The notes under the pieces: model-generated
Database searches by the model: none
The model's input: only the letters and a program-made list of their open reading frames with translations
What the model was told of the DNA's origin: nothing
In this document: piece by piece, positions 11,933-20,695 of the stretch
How the letters are laid out: each line of letters opens with the position of its first letter
How positions within the stretch are numbered: the stretch's first letter is position 1
Assembly: GCA_003565815.1 (NCBI GenBank)
Contig: PXAS01000369.1
Span: forward strand, 1-27,733
Source: PVC group bacterium
GTDB lineage: Bacteria; Verrucomicrobiota; Kiritimatiellia; SS1-B-03-39; UBA6053
DNA: 27,733 bases
Direction of reading: 5' to 3'
Program-made: the position numbers and the translations under genes

Positions 11933-14818
11933 CCCCTCAGGCGTCCACCGCACCTGATGTAACATCACCCCCAATTGCCGGGTATCCAGCAATTCTTCAC
12001 GGATCCTGAAGGGCTGCCAAGGGGACGAAACAATCTCCAACACCCGGGGGCCGTCCTTGGGCAAGGCGTCCAAATCCACGGACAAGGTGTGCCGGCGCGT
12101 TTCGGTTTCGACGTGTTCGGAAACTTCCGGCAACGCCATCCCCCCCAAGCGCAGAGACACCTCGGCGGGGACCGTGTCCGGCCGGTGGTCGAAATAGGTG
12201 ATCTCCAATGTTCCCGGCGTATCGGACGGCAAGCCTTCCGGCAACAGGATGCGGGCCCGCCCATCCGTCCAGCGCACCGGATAACGTCCCAAATGCATTT
12301 CGGAGCCATGCACGCCCCCCAAAAGATGAATGCCGTACGGGGCGTCGCCGACAATCAACTCGAATGAAGGGGACGGCCCTTTTTTGGGCAGTGTGAAGAT
12401 GCGGGCGTCAAAAATTTTCAAGAACCCGATCCTGTCGGTGACATTCGCCGAGATCATTTGCACCTGTTCATCCCACCCCGGAATGTTGGTGCGCACGGAG
12501 ATTTCCCGGAAGTCCAACTTCCCGGTCCCGGGACCCAGGGGCACCACCATTCGCCGTTGTTGGCGGTGTCCGGCCAGCACGAAACCGCGCGTCAAAGGCC
12601 CGTCCCCAACCTCCAGCATATAGTGACCTTCCCTGAAATAACGGCTCTCCTGCACAAATTCCACGCGCAATTCCACATAGACTTCCCGATCCGCCTCCGC
12701 GAAGACCGGAAAGCGGAAGCTGCCGGTGTTGATCAACATGCAGGCGTCTCCCCGTAAATTCGTAAACGCCTGCACACTTTGGGAAATGGCATCGGTAAAC
12801 CACCAGTCCCGCCTCATGCCAAAGGGCAACAGGAAGGTCTCGTTCCGGGTCCAAATCTCATGGGGAATTTCCGCGGGAACGGGGGCGTCGCTGCTCACGC
12901 GAACTTCAATTTCACCCGATACGCCCGCAGGCAATTCGATGAATTGGGCGCCGTTGTCCAAACGTTCCACGATTTTTTGATCGTCCAACCACAATTCCGC
13001 CCCGTTGCGTTGGGGATCGTCCCACAGACGCCTTGGATTCACGACCAACACTTTCGGTACCTCCGCATCCTCCCCGAAGTCCGCCGTAAAGGTGCTTTCC
13101 CGTCTTTGCCAGGGGACGATTTGATACAGCATGTGATCCAAGGGCTGACCGTAGCGATAGAGTCGAACGGGCAATTCCCCCAAATGCACCACCGGGCGGG
13201 TTTCGGTCCAGAGCGGCAACAAAACCGGTAAATGATGCATGTGATGCAAGTATAGATTGCCCTCTTCCAGGGCCGTCCACACCTCGTCGGCGGAGCGTTG
13301 CAGGGCCGCGTCCAGCCCTTCCGCGCGCAGCGTGTCCGGATACACATGGGAACCGATCGAGGAATGGTTGAAATCCTCGTCCACAAACCAGGACAGCATT
13401 TCCCGGTGATGATAAAAACCGATGAACGTCCGGGGCTCTTCCAAGTGCGGGGTGATCAGCTCGCGGAACTTGGGAATGTCCCAGGCATAAATCCGGTTGT
13501 CGGGCATTTCAAAAATCCGCCGGGAGGACCAACCGGAAAACAGCAGGGTGATCAAAACCAAAGAGACCAGACCCACCCCCGGCCTCATGTTGGCGCGCAA
13601 GCGCCCCAAGCCCCAAAGCGCTTCCACCAAACCGGCCGCAATCATCGGGACAAAACAGACGTGAATGAAAAACACGTAGCGCCAATTCACATAATGATAC
13701 GCCCCGTAAAAGAAAAACGTAATGACAAGAGAAGGCAACACCAGCCCCAGGACCACGGGATTTCGCTTCACCAGGGCCACCCCCAGGGTCAGCAAAAACA
13801 AAATCCCGGGGATGCCCTTGTAAGAACGCCAAAACCGTTGCACGATTCTTCGGGAGGTCTCTTGAAAATAGCCTGGGCTGGCGCCGGGGACCAGACGGGT
13901 GGGATGAAAGCGCAAGCGGGTGGGGCCGTCCGTCATCCAACGCCTTTCCATTTGGTGACGCGGGATGGGGGTGCTCACGGCTTCGTCCGCGCCCTCCGCT
14001 TCGGCATTGTCCGCGGCCTCCCGTTCCCCGGGGTCCGCCGATTCCGCCTCATCCACCTCCTCGGCCTGTTGAACAATCAGGCGGGCCGAATAGGCCGGAA
14101 TGAAAAAGTATCCCGAATACAGATGATTTTGGTAAAATGTGGGCAGAAGGCCAATGATACCCCCCAGAAGCATCATGCCCGCCCAAGCCCAAACGCGCCC
14201 ATGCCTGCGATTTCTGAAAAGGCGGACCAAGGTCCAGACGCCCACGGGCAGATACGCAAGAATCATGGTTTCCCGAAACCCCAGCGACAAGGCGCACACC
14301 AAACCCGCCAAAAACCCCCAGCCCAAACTTTTTCGGGCGTCGCCCCGCAGAAACAGGAACCATCCCAGCAAACACAGGGCCATGCCCGGTGCATCCCGAT
14401 AGGGGTTGAGCATCACCGACATGGCCACGGATTGATAATACATGAGCCCCACCGCGCCAGACACAAAGGCCAGGGCTTTCCAAGGTCCGTCCAACTCCCG
14501 GCGAAACGTCACCACGCGCAGCGTCAACCAGCCGCACATCCCCATCAGCAACATTAAAAAAGGAAGATTGCACAAAAACACCAGGGACGTGCCCACCCAG
14601 CGAAGGACGAGACTGACATAAAGCGGAAACAGAATCACCCGCCGCAACTCGGGATCTCCCTCCATCAAAGCGACCGTGCGGCGAATCCAATGGTTGGGAT
14701 CCGAAAAGCCCATGGCGCTGTGTCCGATCAGGAGCAGGGCAACGGCCATCAATGAGGCCACGGCAATGCAGGCGCAGAGCAGCCACCGTTCGGAAATGGG
14801 GTTCTTTGAACTGTACAT
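11921..14818 (-). CDS. Large polytopic membrane protein with C-terminal beta-sandwich, GT-C-like
   Basis: A 965-residue protein not recognised to a named family. The N-terminal half (about 13-430) carries around ten membrane helices. The first extracytoplasmic loop has SDPNHWIRRTVALMEGDPE (39-57), in the place where GT-C enzymes keep their acidic residues. Between helices, residues 252-281 form an acidic low-complexity loop (mostly Glu, Asp and Ala). Residues about 445-820 are soluble and rich in beta strands. The last 140 residues (about 826-965) contain VRWTDGRARILLP, LEITYFDHRPDTVPAEVSLRLGG and DTRQLGVMLHQVRW, the same arrangement as the end of the convergent 816-residue protein. ATG 14818 is preferred to 14902 because the longer start overlaps the divergent gene. 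GT-C activity is inference from layout. Confidence 0.65.
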   Translation of the reverse strand: MYSSKNPISERWLLCACIAVASLMAVALLLIGHSAMGFSDPNHWIRRTVALMEGDPELRRVILFPLYVSLVLRWVGTSLVFLCNLPFLMLLMGMCGWLTLRVVTFRRELDGPWKALAFVSGAVGLMYYQSVAMSVMLNPYRDAPGMALCLLGWFLFLRGDARKSLGWGFLAGLVCALSLGFRETMILAYLPVGVWTLVRLFRNRRHGRVWAWAGMMLLGGIIGLLPTFYQNHLYSGYFFIPAYSARLIVQQAEEVDEAESADPGEREAADNAEAEGADEAVSTPIPRHQMERRWMTDGPTRLRFHPTRLVPGASPGYFQETSRRIVQRFWRSYKGIPGILFLLTLGVALVKRNPVVLGLVLPSLVITFFFYGAYHYVNWRYVFFIHVCFVPMIAAGLVEALWGLGRLRANMRPGVGLVSLVLITLLFSGWSSRRIFEMPDNRIYAWDIPKFRELITPHLEEPRTFIGFYHHREMLSWFVDEDFNHSSIGSHVYPDTLRAEGLDAALQRSADEVWTALEEGNLYLHHMHHLPVLLPLWTETRPVVHLGELPVRLYRYGQPLDHMLYQIVPWQRRESTFTADFGEDAEVPKVLVVNPRRLWDDPQRNGAELWLDDQKIVERLDNGAQFIELPAGVSGEIEVRVSSDAPVPAEIPHEIWTRNETFLLPFGMRRDWWFTDAISQSVQAFTNLRGDACMLINTGSFRFPVFAEADREVYVELRVEFVQESRYFREGHYMLEVGDGPLTRGFVLAGHRQQRRMVVPLGPGTGKLDFREISVRTNIPGWDEQVQMISANVTDRIGFLKIFDARIFTLPKKGPSPSFELIVGDAPYGIHLLGGVHGSEMHLGRYPVRWTDGRARILLPEGLPSDTPGTLEITYFDHRPDTVPAEVSLRLGGMALPEVSEHVETETRRHTLSVDLDALPKDGPRVLEIVSSPWQPFRIREELLDTRQLGVMLHQVRWTPEGSDE

Positions 14819-14882
14819 ACGGAGTTTTCCAAATAAAACGCTTTCGGAAACAAAAGAACTATCCCATCGGCAATCCGTTTCA

Positions 14883-16184
14883 ATGAAAAAAGTCCTGATC
14901 ATCAGTTATTACTGGCCGCCGGCGGGGGGAATCGAAGTTCACCGGGTGGTGAAATTCTGCAAATACCTCCCGGCATTCGGCTACACCCCCGTGGTGCTCA
15001 CCGTCAAGGGCGGCACCGCCACCGCGTCCGACCCCGCCCTCTGCGCGGAAGTGGAACATGTCGCCCCCGTGGCCCGGGCCCCCTCGATCGAACCCCACGC
15101 CCTGTTTCACGCGCTCACGGGACGAAAGAAAGCGCGGGGACCAGCCCCCAAGGCCAAACCCGCGCCGGAGGCCCCGTCCGGCTTCGCGCGCAATCTCGGC
15201 GAATTCATCCGCCTCAACTTTTTCATTCCCGACGCCCGGATTGGCTGGGCGCCCGCCGCCATCCGCGCCGGCAAAGCCCTGATCGAAGCCGAACGCCCGG
15301 ACCTGATTTTCTCCACCGCGCCCCCCTACACGGTGCATCTCATCGCCTCCCGGCTGGCACGCGAATACAATCTGCCTTGGGTGGCCGATTTTCGGGACCC
15401 GTGGGTGGAAAACTACGCCTACAACACCCAATACCGCTTCCCCTGGGTGCGCTGGATCAACGAACGCCTGGAGCGGCGCACCTTGAACCGGGCCGACCGG
15501 ATTGTGGTGGCCACCCCCGGACAACGGATGCTCCAGGGCGCCAAGGCCCGGGACGGCGAGACCCGATTCCTCACCCTCACCAACGGACACGACCTCGATG
15601 AAGTCCCCCCCTCAGTTCCCGCCGACAAATTCCGACTGTCCTATTACGGATCCATGAGTGCCCAGCGGGTGCCGTGCGCACTCTTTGACACCCTCGCCGA
15701 GTTGATCGCCGAAACCCCCGGATTTGCCGCCGATTTTCGTTTCCGCTTTGCCGGACGCATCACCCCCGAAGCCAGGGCGCTGATTGAGGAGCGTCTGCCC
15801 GAAGCCAACCGGGAAATGTTGCCCATGCTGCCCCACCACGAATACCTGGAAAAAGTCATTGAGCACCAAGTGCTGTTGGTGTTCGTGGATCAAGTGCCCC
15901 ACAACGACATGATCCTCCCCGGAAAATGCCTCGAAATGATCACCACCGGCAATCCCATGCTCGCCTTTGGTCCGCCCGGTGGCGACGTGGACCGATTTCT
16001 GCAAAGCCACGACGGCGGCGAATTGTTGGATCCCGGCGATCCTGGCGCCATTCGGCCCGCCATCCTCGACGCGTACCAAAAGTGGAAAAACGGAACCCTC
16101 AACACCGGTGCCCGCCCCATGCCGGAACTGCATCGCAAAAACCTCACCCGCAGACTCGCGGAACTGTTTGGAGAACTTGGATGA
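14883..16184 (+). CDS. Glycosyltransferase family 4-like (GT-B)
   Basis: A 433-residue enzyme with the N-terminal signature MKKVLIISYYWPPAGGIEVHR, common in GT4 enzymes of polysaccharide loci. A proline- and lysine-rich insertion lies at about 81-99. VADFRDPW (167-174) is the family's D-x-R-D-x-W motif, shared with DFMDDWPD in the GT4 enzyme at 4666. The C-terminal Rossmann half starts at about 251 (LSYYGSMSAQRVP), and PGKCLEMITTGNPMLAFGP (346-364) matches the usual donor-binding segment (PGK-x-x-E-x-x-x-x-G-x-P). It starts 64 bp from the divergent 965-residue gene, and no Shine-Dalgarno is apparent before the ATG. The earlier in-frame ATG at 14676 would lie inside the opposite gene and is unlikely. 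Probably co-transcribed with the membrane protein at 16234. Confidence 0.88.
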   Translation: MKKVLIISYYWPPAGGIEVHRVVKFCKYLPAFGYTPVVLTVKGGTATASDPALCAEVEHVAPVARAPSIEPHALFHALTGRKKARGPAPKAKPAPEAPSGFARNLGEFIRLNFFIPDARIGWAPAAIRAGKALIEAERPDLIFSTAPPYTVHLIASRLAREYNLPWVADFRDPWVENYAYNTQYRFPWVRWINERLERRTLNRADRIVVATPGQRMLQGAKARDGETRFLTLTNGHDLDEVPPSVPADKFRLSYYGSMSAQRVPCALFDTLAELIAETPGFAADFRFRFAGRITPEARALIEERLPEANREMLPMLPHHEYLEKVIEHQVLLVFVDQVPHNDMILPGKCLEMITTGNPMLAFGPPGGDVDRFLQSHDGGELLDPGDPGAIRPAILDAYQKWKNGTLNTGARPMPELHRKNLTRRLAELFGELG

Positions 16185-16233
16185 ATCGCAAGTGTTTGGT
16201 TCTTCAACGCCCACCCGAAAATCAAATAAAACC

Positions 16234-17907
16234 ATGATCGTCTTATTGCTCCAGTGGTCTTTTCTTTTTCTCATCAGCGGAAGCCTTGGCGGCTTCGTCC
16301 TTCATCACGCCGCCAAAGAATTGGGGGACGGCCCCCGTTTCTTTCTGGCGCACTGGCTGGGGCTGTTTCTCTGGGGAAACCTGCTCCTTTGGTGCACGCC
16401 CTTCACCCCGCTGTCCCCCCTGATGATCCTGCTGCCCGCCGGCGTCAGCCTCGCCCTGATTTCCCACCCCCCCCTCCGCCATCGCTTGCCCCCCAAAATT
16501 GATATTTGGCTTAGCCTCCCTTTGCTGGCCGCCATGCTTGCATACGGGCTTAAAATCCCCACCACCAGCGACGCCATTTCATATCAATATGACATTCATG
16601 CCTGGCTTTCCAACGTAGGGACCGTACCCGGCCTGGCGCTCATCCACACTCGTTTTGGCTTTCTCTCCAGTTGGTTCACCCTCCCCGCTCTCTTTAACCA
16701 TGGCCCCCTGGAGGGAAGAATGACCGCCTCGGTCGGCGCATTCGCCGCCTTTTTCACCTGCCTGCAGGTCCTTTGGGCGCTCAGGCGCGCGCTTCAGGGC
16801 ACCCTTCCCGCCCCCCATCTCATTGCCACCGCCGCCCTTGCCCTGGCCATGTTCCCGACCATCGCCCTCAATTTGGCCGCCGGCCCCTCCCACGACGTCC
16901 CCATCGTCATTTTGTCGGTGCTTTGTTTCTGGACCCTCCTGCTCCGGAACCGGGAGGAAATGGAGATGCTCCCCATTCTATTTGCCAGTCTGGCGCTGGC
17001 CACGAAACTCAGTTCCCTTCCTCTCCTCGCGGTTTGCGGGCTTTGCGGGCTCCTGCAGGCCCGGCAACCCTTTCGCTACGCCTGTCGCGCGGCCATGCTG
17101 GTCACCCTCCTGATGCTCCCCTGGGTCCTCAACCAAGTTCTCCTCACCGGGTGGCCCTTTTACCCTCTCGGCATTTCGCTGAATCTTCCATGGTCGCTCA
17201 GTCAGGAGGTCCGGGAAATCGAAATCCAATTTGTCCGCGATTATGCCCCATGGGGCCACGGCGAAACCCTCGGCCTCCCCGCACGGATGTTCAAATGGTT
17301 GCGCGAAGACTACACCCGACTCATTTCCACGGGCTACCTCTTGATGGGCCTGGTCGGCATGTTGGCGCTGCATCTGCGCGGCAACCGGGCCGGTCTCAAA
17401 GCCACGCCTTTGTTTCTCGGGATCGCCGGGGTCTCATTCTGGTTGTGGACCACCGCGCATCCCCGCTTCGGATGGGGCGTCATTGCCATTCTCCCCACGG
17501 CCTGGCTCTGGACACGCAACTGGTCCCGTCCGCTTTTCCCCCGCCTTCCACCCGGTGCCCGGGATGGCCTGGCCGGGCTTGCCGTTTTTCTCTTTTTGGC
17601 CTTGCCGCCCCATCTTTGGACCACCGGCACCCAACGCTTGGTTTGGGAGGCCATTCATCGGGGTGACATTCCCGCTCCCGGCTCCCGAGTCTGGTCCCCC
17701 CCCACCATTCCCGCCATTCAATATACCGATAGCCCGCCCTGGGTCGTCCCCCACCAACCGACCATCATCCAATACAACGAACTGCCCCTTTCCCAACGCC
17801 CCATGTATTTCCCCCTCGACCTGCGGTATGAACTTCAGTTCCGCAATCCGGAACGCGGGCTCCGGGGCGGCGTTGTGATTATGGCCACCTTACCGGAGTA
17901 TTTCTGA
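16234..17907 (+). CDS. Polytopic membrane protein, LIC_10190-like
   Basis: A 557-residue protein with about 12 hydrophobic helices. After the third or fourth helix it carries TTSDAISYQYDIHAWLSNVG and VPGLALIHTRFGFLSSWF (about 110-148). This arrangement, a loop with two Asp and a Tyr, then G-L-x-x-x-H-x-R-x-G-F-x-S-S-W-F, is what I recall from the LIC_10190 family (DUF8201), found in polysaccharide loci of Leptospira and other bacteria. A role as GT-C-type transferase or polymerase is inference. The C-terminal 60 or so residues are soluble. It follows the GT4 gene by 49 bp and ends 18 bp inside the convergent GT9-like gene. No Shine-Dalgarno precedes the ATG at 16234. An upstream in-frame start at 15967 would lie inside the GT4 gene. 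Confidence 0.72.
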   Translation: MIVLLLQWSFLFLISGSLGGFVLHHAAKELGDGPRFFLAHWLGLFLWGNLLLWCTPFTPLSPLMILLPAGVSLALISHPPLRHRLPPKIDIWLSLPLLAAMLAYGLKIPTTSDAISYQYDIHAWLSNVGTVPGLALIHTRFGFLSSWFTLPALFNHGPLEGRMTASVGAFAAFFTCLQVLWALRRALQGTLPAPHLIATAALALAMFPTIALNLAAGPSHDVPIVILSVLCFWTLLLRNREEMEMLPILFASLALATKLSSLPLLAVCGLCGLLQARQPFRYACRAAMLVTLLMLPWVLNQVLLTGWPFYPLGISLNLPWSLSQEVREIEIQFVRDYAPWGHGETLGLPARMFKWLREDYTRLISTGYLLMGLVGMLALHLRGNRAGLKATPLFLGIAGVSFWLWTTAHPRFGWGVIAILPTAWLWTRNWSRPLFPRLPPGARDGLAGLAVFLFLALPPHLWTTGTQRLVWEAIHRGDIPAPGSRVWSPPTIPAIQYTDSPPWVVPHQPTIIQYNELPLSQRPMYFPLDLRYELQFRNPERGLRGGVVIMATLPEYF

Positions 17908-18729
17908 AACCGCGTTCATCACCGTTTCAGGGGTGGCCGCGAACCCTTCGTCATCCAAAACTTTCACCGGCGTGTTGAGCGGGTTCCACCAGCTTTCATA
18001 TTTTTGACGGCTGGTTTTGCCCATGCGGTAGATGCCCCGGTCGGTCCACACCACGTGCGGGACGCCACAAAGCGAGGCCAAATGCATGGGACCGCTGCTG
18101 GGGCCGATCACCACCTTGGCGGAGGCCATCAGGTCCATGGTTTCCGCCAGGGGACGATCCCGGAAATCCGCCACCCCGGGCACATCCAAGGTGGCCGCGG
18201 ACAAGCCGACACAGCCCACCTTCAATCCCGCCGCCGTCAAACGCCCGCACATGTCGACCCAGGCGCCTTGGGACCAATTCCGGCTGCTGGCAATCTCCTT
18301 TCCGCGGGCATGAAACAACACATCCGCCGGCGGGGAATCCAACCTCTCGCCAAAGCGAATGAAGCGCTGCGCGGCGACGGGCACGAACAAGCGGGGCAAC
18401 AGATGATCCATCTCCGGGGTCAACATGCCCAACACCCGGGCGCGCTCTTCCGGGTTTTGTACCTCCGTCGCGATCACATGCACGGGCTTGCCGCGGATGT
18501 CATGGGGGATGAAGCGGGTGAAAACATCCGCGTACAACGCCTCGGAGGAAGGCCGCGAACAGACCCAAACCTCCTCGTAACGCGGGGCCAGGGCGCGAAC
18601 CCAAGCCTGCCAATTCATCAGTTCCCAACCGAATTCCCCCACCCAGGGTCCCGCGAACAGAACACGGGCCTTGCCCGTGCCGCGCAACCACGGGGGACGG
18701 GTCCACCACGAGAAAAGATCCCGTTTCAT
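17890..18729 (-). CDS. GT9/heptosyltransferase-like glycosyltransferase
   Basis: A 279-residue GT-B-like protein. The C-terminal half has ASAKVVIGPSSGPMHLASLCGVPHVVW (about 202-228), the donor-site segment of family 9 (ADP-heptose:LPS heptosyltransferases), where G-x-S/D-S-G-x-x-H-x-A is conserved. The N-terminal half (VLFAGPWVGEFGWELMNWQAWVRALAP, about 23-49) carries a G-E-F-G-W-E-L segment in place of the usual glycine-rich loop with Asp, so it is a divergent member. It is shorter than the typical 330-350. ATG 18729 is chosen; ATG 18753, 8 codons earlier with AGG 7 nt upstream, is equally possible, and the longer frame from 18879 is not. It overlaps the membrane protein at 16234 tail to tail by 18 bp and is divergent from the gene at 18878. 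Confidence 0.75.
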   Translation of the reverse strand: MKRDLFSWWTRPPWLRGTGKARVLFAGPWVGEFGWELMNWQAWVRALAPRYEEVWVCSRPSSEALYADVFTRFIPHDIRGKPVHVIATEVQNPEERARVLGMLTPEMDHLLPRLFVPVAAQRFIRFGERLDSPPADVLFHARGKEIASSRNWSQGAWVDMCGRLTAAGLKVGCVGLSAATLDVPGVADFRDRPLAETMDLMASAKVVIGPSSGPMHLASLCGVPHVVWTDRGIYRMGKTSRQKYESWWNPLNTPVKVLDDEGFAATPETVMNAVSEILR

Positions 18730-18877
18730 TGTCAATTTTTGATGTCGGAACATGAAAGGCCTGGTCGTGTGTTTCAAACTTGTCCGCCGCCGATCATTTT
18801 CATATGGAAGGAATGGCAAAGGTGCAAAACATTTTTCATGCCTCCCTCCGCCGAACACCTTCATCACGGATCCCGAC

Positions 18878-19825
18878 ATGTCCGATCACAACTCCGCTTC
18901 CGCCTCTAAAACCGCCGAACCCTCCGCCGACAAAACACGCGGCATTCTGACCATCGCCCATGGCAAGCCGCGTTATCTCCGCATGGCCCGCAATCTGGCC
19001 CTGTCGCTGAAACAACACGCCCCCGACATGCCCCGGGCCGTGGTGACGGATGCGCCCGAAGGCTATTTCGACGGGTATTATGACGTGATCATTCCCCACG
19101 ACCCCTCCTACGGCAGGAATGTGGAACAAAAACTCCATCTGGATTTGTACAGTCCTTTTCAACAAACCCTCTTTATCGATGCGGACTCCCTGCTCTGCGG
19201 TTCCCTCCATCCCATTTTCGACCAATATCGGGGCAAAACCTTCATCACCCCGGGCTTTGAATATATTTCCCCGGGAAGCCGGGACACCCATTGGAAAGTG
19301 AATTTCGAAAAAGTGTTTCAAGCCTATCCCATTTCGAAACTTCCCAAATTCAACGGGGGGATTTATTATTTCGAAGCCGGGGAAAACAGCCGCAAGTTCT
19401 TTGAGACCGCCCGGGGACTGCTCGTAAAAACCCAAGACTTGGAAATCGAAGATTTCCTGGGAAACGGCCCGCCTGACGAGGTCCTCTTTTCCATTGCCAT
19501 GGCCATTCACGAACTGGACACCCAATTCGACGAGGGAAAATTCATGCGAACCCTGTTCGGCCTTTCCGGGAAACTTCGGCTGGACACGATCCACGGGGGA
19601 TGTCGTTTCAAGAAAAACGGGGAGTGGGTGACCCCCGCCATCATGCATTTCGCCAGTTTCGGAGCCTGCCATCCCGCGTATGCCCGGGAATGCCTGCGCT
19701 TGCGCGCACACCATGCCCGCCATGTCGTCCGAAAAGTTTTGCTTTGGGGCGCCATTCCCTTTCGTTGGATCTTTGACAGCCTGCGCTGGCGGGGAATTTC
19801 GATCGCGAGGTCGATGAAACGTTAA
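18878..19825 (+). CDS. GT-A-fold glycosyltransferase, GT8-like
   Basis: A 315-residue protein with a disordered Ser/Ala/Lys-rich N-terminus (1-20). A nucleotide-sugar-binding start follows, GILTIAHGKPRYLRMARNLALSLK (about 22-45), then a strand ending in the metal-binding DxD motif, TLFIDADSLL (97-106, DAD at 101-103). KFNGGIYYF further on resembles the F-N-x-G-x-x-x-F acceptor-region motif of GT8/GT24 enzymes. A late HFASFGACHP region is compatible with the second metal ligand. The ATG at 18878 has GGA 7 nt upstream. An in-frame start at 18752 would overlap the divergent gene and adds no conserved sequence. Sugar specificity is unknown. Confidence 0.78.
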   Translation: MSDHNSASASKTAEPSADKTRGILTIAHGKPRYLRMARNLALSLKQHAPDMPRAVVTDAPEGYFDGYYDVIIPHDPSYGRNVEQKLHLDLYSPFQQTLFIDADSLLCGSLHPIFDQYRGKTFITPGFEYISPGSRDTHWKVNFEKVFQAYPISKLPKFNGGIYYFEAGENSRKFFETARGLLVKTQDLEIEDFLGNGPPDEVLFSIAMAIHELDTQFDEGKFMRTLFGLSGKLRLDTIHGGCRFKKNGEWVTPAIMHFASFGACHPAYARECLRLRAHHARHVVRKVLLWGAIPFRWIFDSLRWRGISIARSMKR

Positions 19826-19980
19826 CCCGCTTCGCCCATTTCCTTGCGGGTCAAAAGGAATCGATTGGGTCTCTCGAACTTGTAATTTTTGCTTTACTAA
19901 ACATCTTGAAAACGGCAATCAAGGGACTGTTCGCCGGGGGCGCATCCCAAAGCCGGCCTTTCGTCATCCTCCCCGTCACC
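19826..19980. other. 155-bp gap with AT-rich patch
   Basis: After the GT-A gene there is a weak inverted repeat, ACCCGC (19825-19830) to GCGGGT (19846-19851), with a 15-nt loop and no T-run, so I do not call a terminator. An AT-rich patch at about 19880-19910 (GTAATTTTTGCTTTACTAAAC) may hold a promoter for the methyltransferase pair, but I find no convincing -35. Confidence 0.3.
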
Positions 19981-20691
19981 ATGACCACCGAAAAAAACAT
20001 CAAAGCCTATTACAACCGCCACCATCAAGAGAAAGGCGAGGGCTCCTGGCGTCCGGCGGAAGCGTTTCCCTATTTCGTCGATCTTGCCGGTGTGAAATCC
20101 GGACAATCGGTATTGGACATCGGGTGCGGCACCGGCTTTCTGCTGCTGGCGGCGGCCACGCGGGGGGCGAAGATTTCCGGACTGGATATCTCCGAAGAGG
20201 CCGTAAAACTTGCCGGACAATCCATCCCGGAGGCGGATTTGCGCGTCGGCAACGCGGAAAACCTGCCATATGGGGATACAACGTTCGACCATGTTTTCTG
20301 CCTGGGGGCCATGGAACATTTTCTGGACATGGGCAAAGGACTCGACGAAATGATCCGCGTCACCCGACCCGGGGGGACGCTCTGCGTGGTGGTGCCCAAC
20401 GACCGCTTTTTGTGGTGGCTGTTCCATCCCCAAAAAGGGACCGACCAAAAAAATATCAACGAGCAAATGAAAACCCTGGAGGGCTGGACCTCCTTTTTCG
20501 AATCCCATGGCCTCCGCATCAAGGCCGTTCACCAAGATCGCCACTGGTTTCTCCACGGACGGAAAATCTTCACCTCGCGCAACCCCCTTCTTTGGTTGCG
20601 CATCGCCAGCGTGAAACTCCGCTGGTCGCTCCTGCCCCTGAATCGCACCTATCAATTTATTTTTTTGTTGGAAAAAGCGAAAAAGGACTAA
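19981..20691 (+). CDS. Class I SAM-dependent methyltransferase (Methyltransf_11-like)
   Basis: A 236-residue soluble enzyme. It has the Rossmann SAM-binding motif I VLDIGCGTG (44-52), an acidic residue at the end of strand 2 (GLDIS, Asp69), motif II-like NAENLPYGDTTFDHVFC (91-107), and a post-motif RVTRPGGTLCVVVPN. All catalytic-domain elements are intact. Its target in a glycan locus could be a sugar hydroxyl or amino group; this is inference. It is followed after 4 bp by another methyltransferase gene, so they are co-transcribed. The longer frame from 19906 adds 25 residues without family similarity, so the ATG at 19981 is chosen even though no Shine-Dalgarno is seen before it. Confidence 0.88.
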   Translation: MTTEKNIKAYYNRHHQEKGEGSWRPAEAFPYFVDLAGVKSGQSVLDIGCGTGFLLLAAATRGAKISGLDISEEAVKLAGQSIPEADLRVGNAENLPYGDTTFDHVFCLGAMEHFLDMGKGLDEMIRVTRPGGTLCVVVPNDRFLWWLFHPQKGTDQKNINEQMKTLEGWTSFFESHGLRIKAVHQDRHWFLHGRKIFTSRNPLLWLRIASVKLRWSLLPLNRTYQFIFLLEKAKKD

Positions 20692-20695
20692 CGCC

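Noticed and set aside
13298..14557. 419-codon plus-strand frame antisense to the 965-residue protein
   Set aside because: Pro/His/Gln-rich shadow of a membrane-protein gene.
18780..18808. Possible sigma-70 promoter TTGTCC, 17 nt, TATGGA in front of the GT-A gene
   Set aside because: Spacing is right but the -10 matches only three of six positions; chance cannot be excluded and sigma specificity in this lineage is unknown to me.
19825..19851. Inverted repeat ACCCGC/GCGGGT after the GT-A gene as a terminator
   Set aside because: Six pairs with a 15-nt loop and no T-run; too weak.
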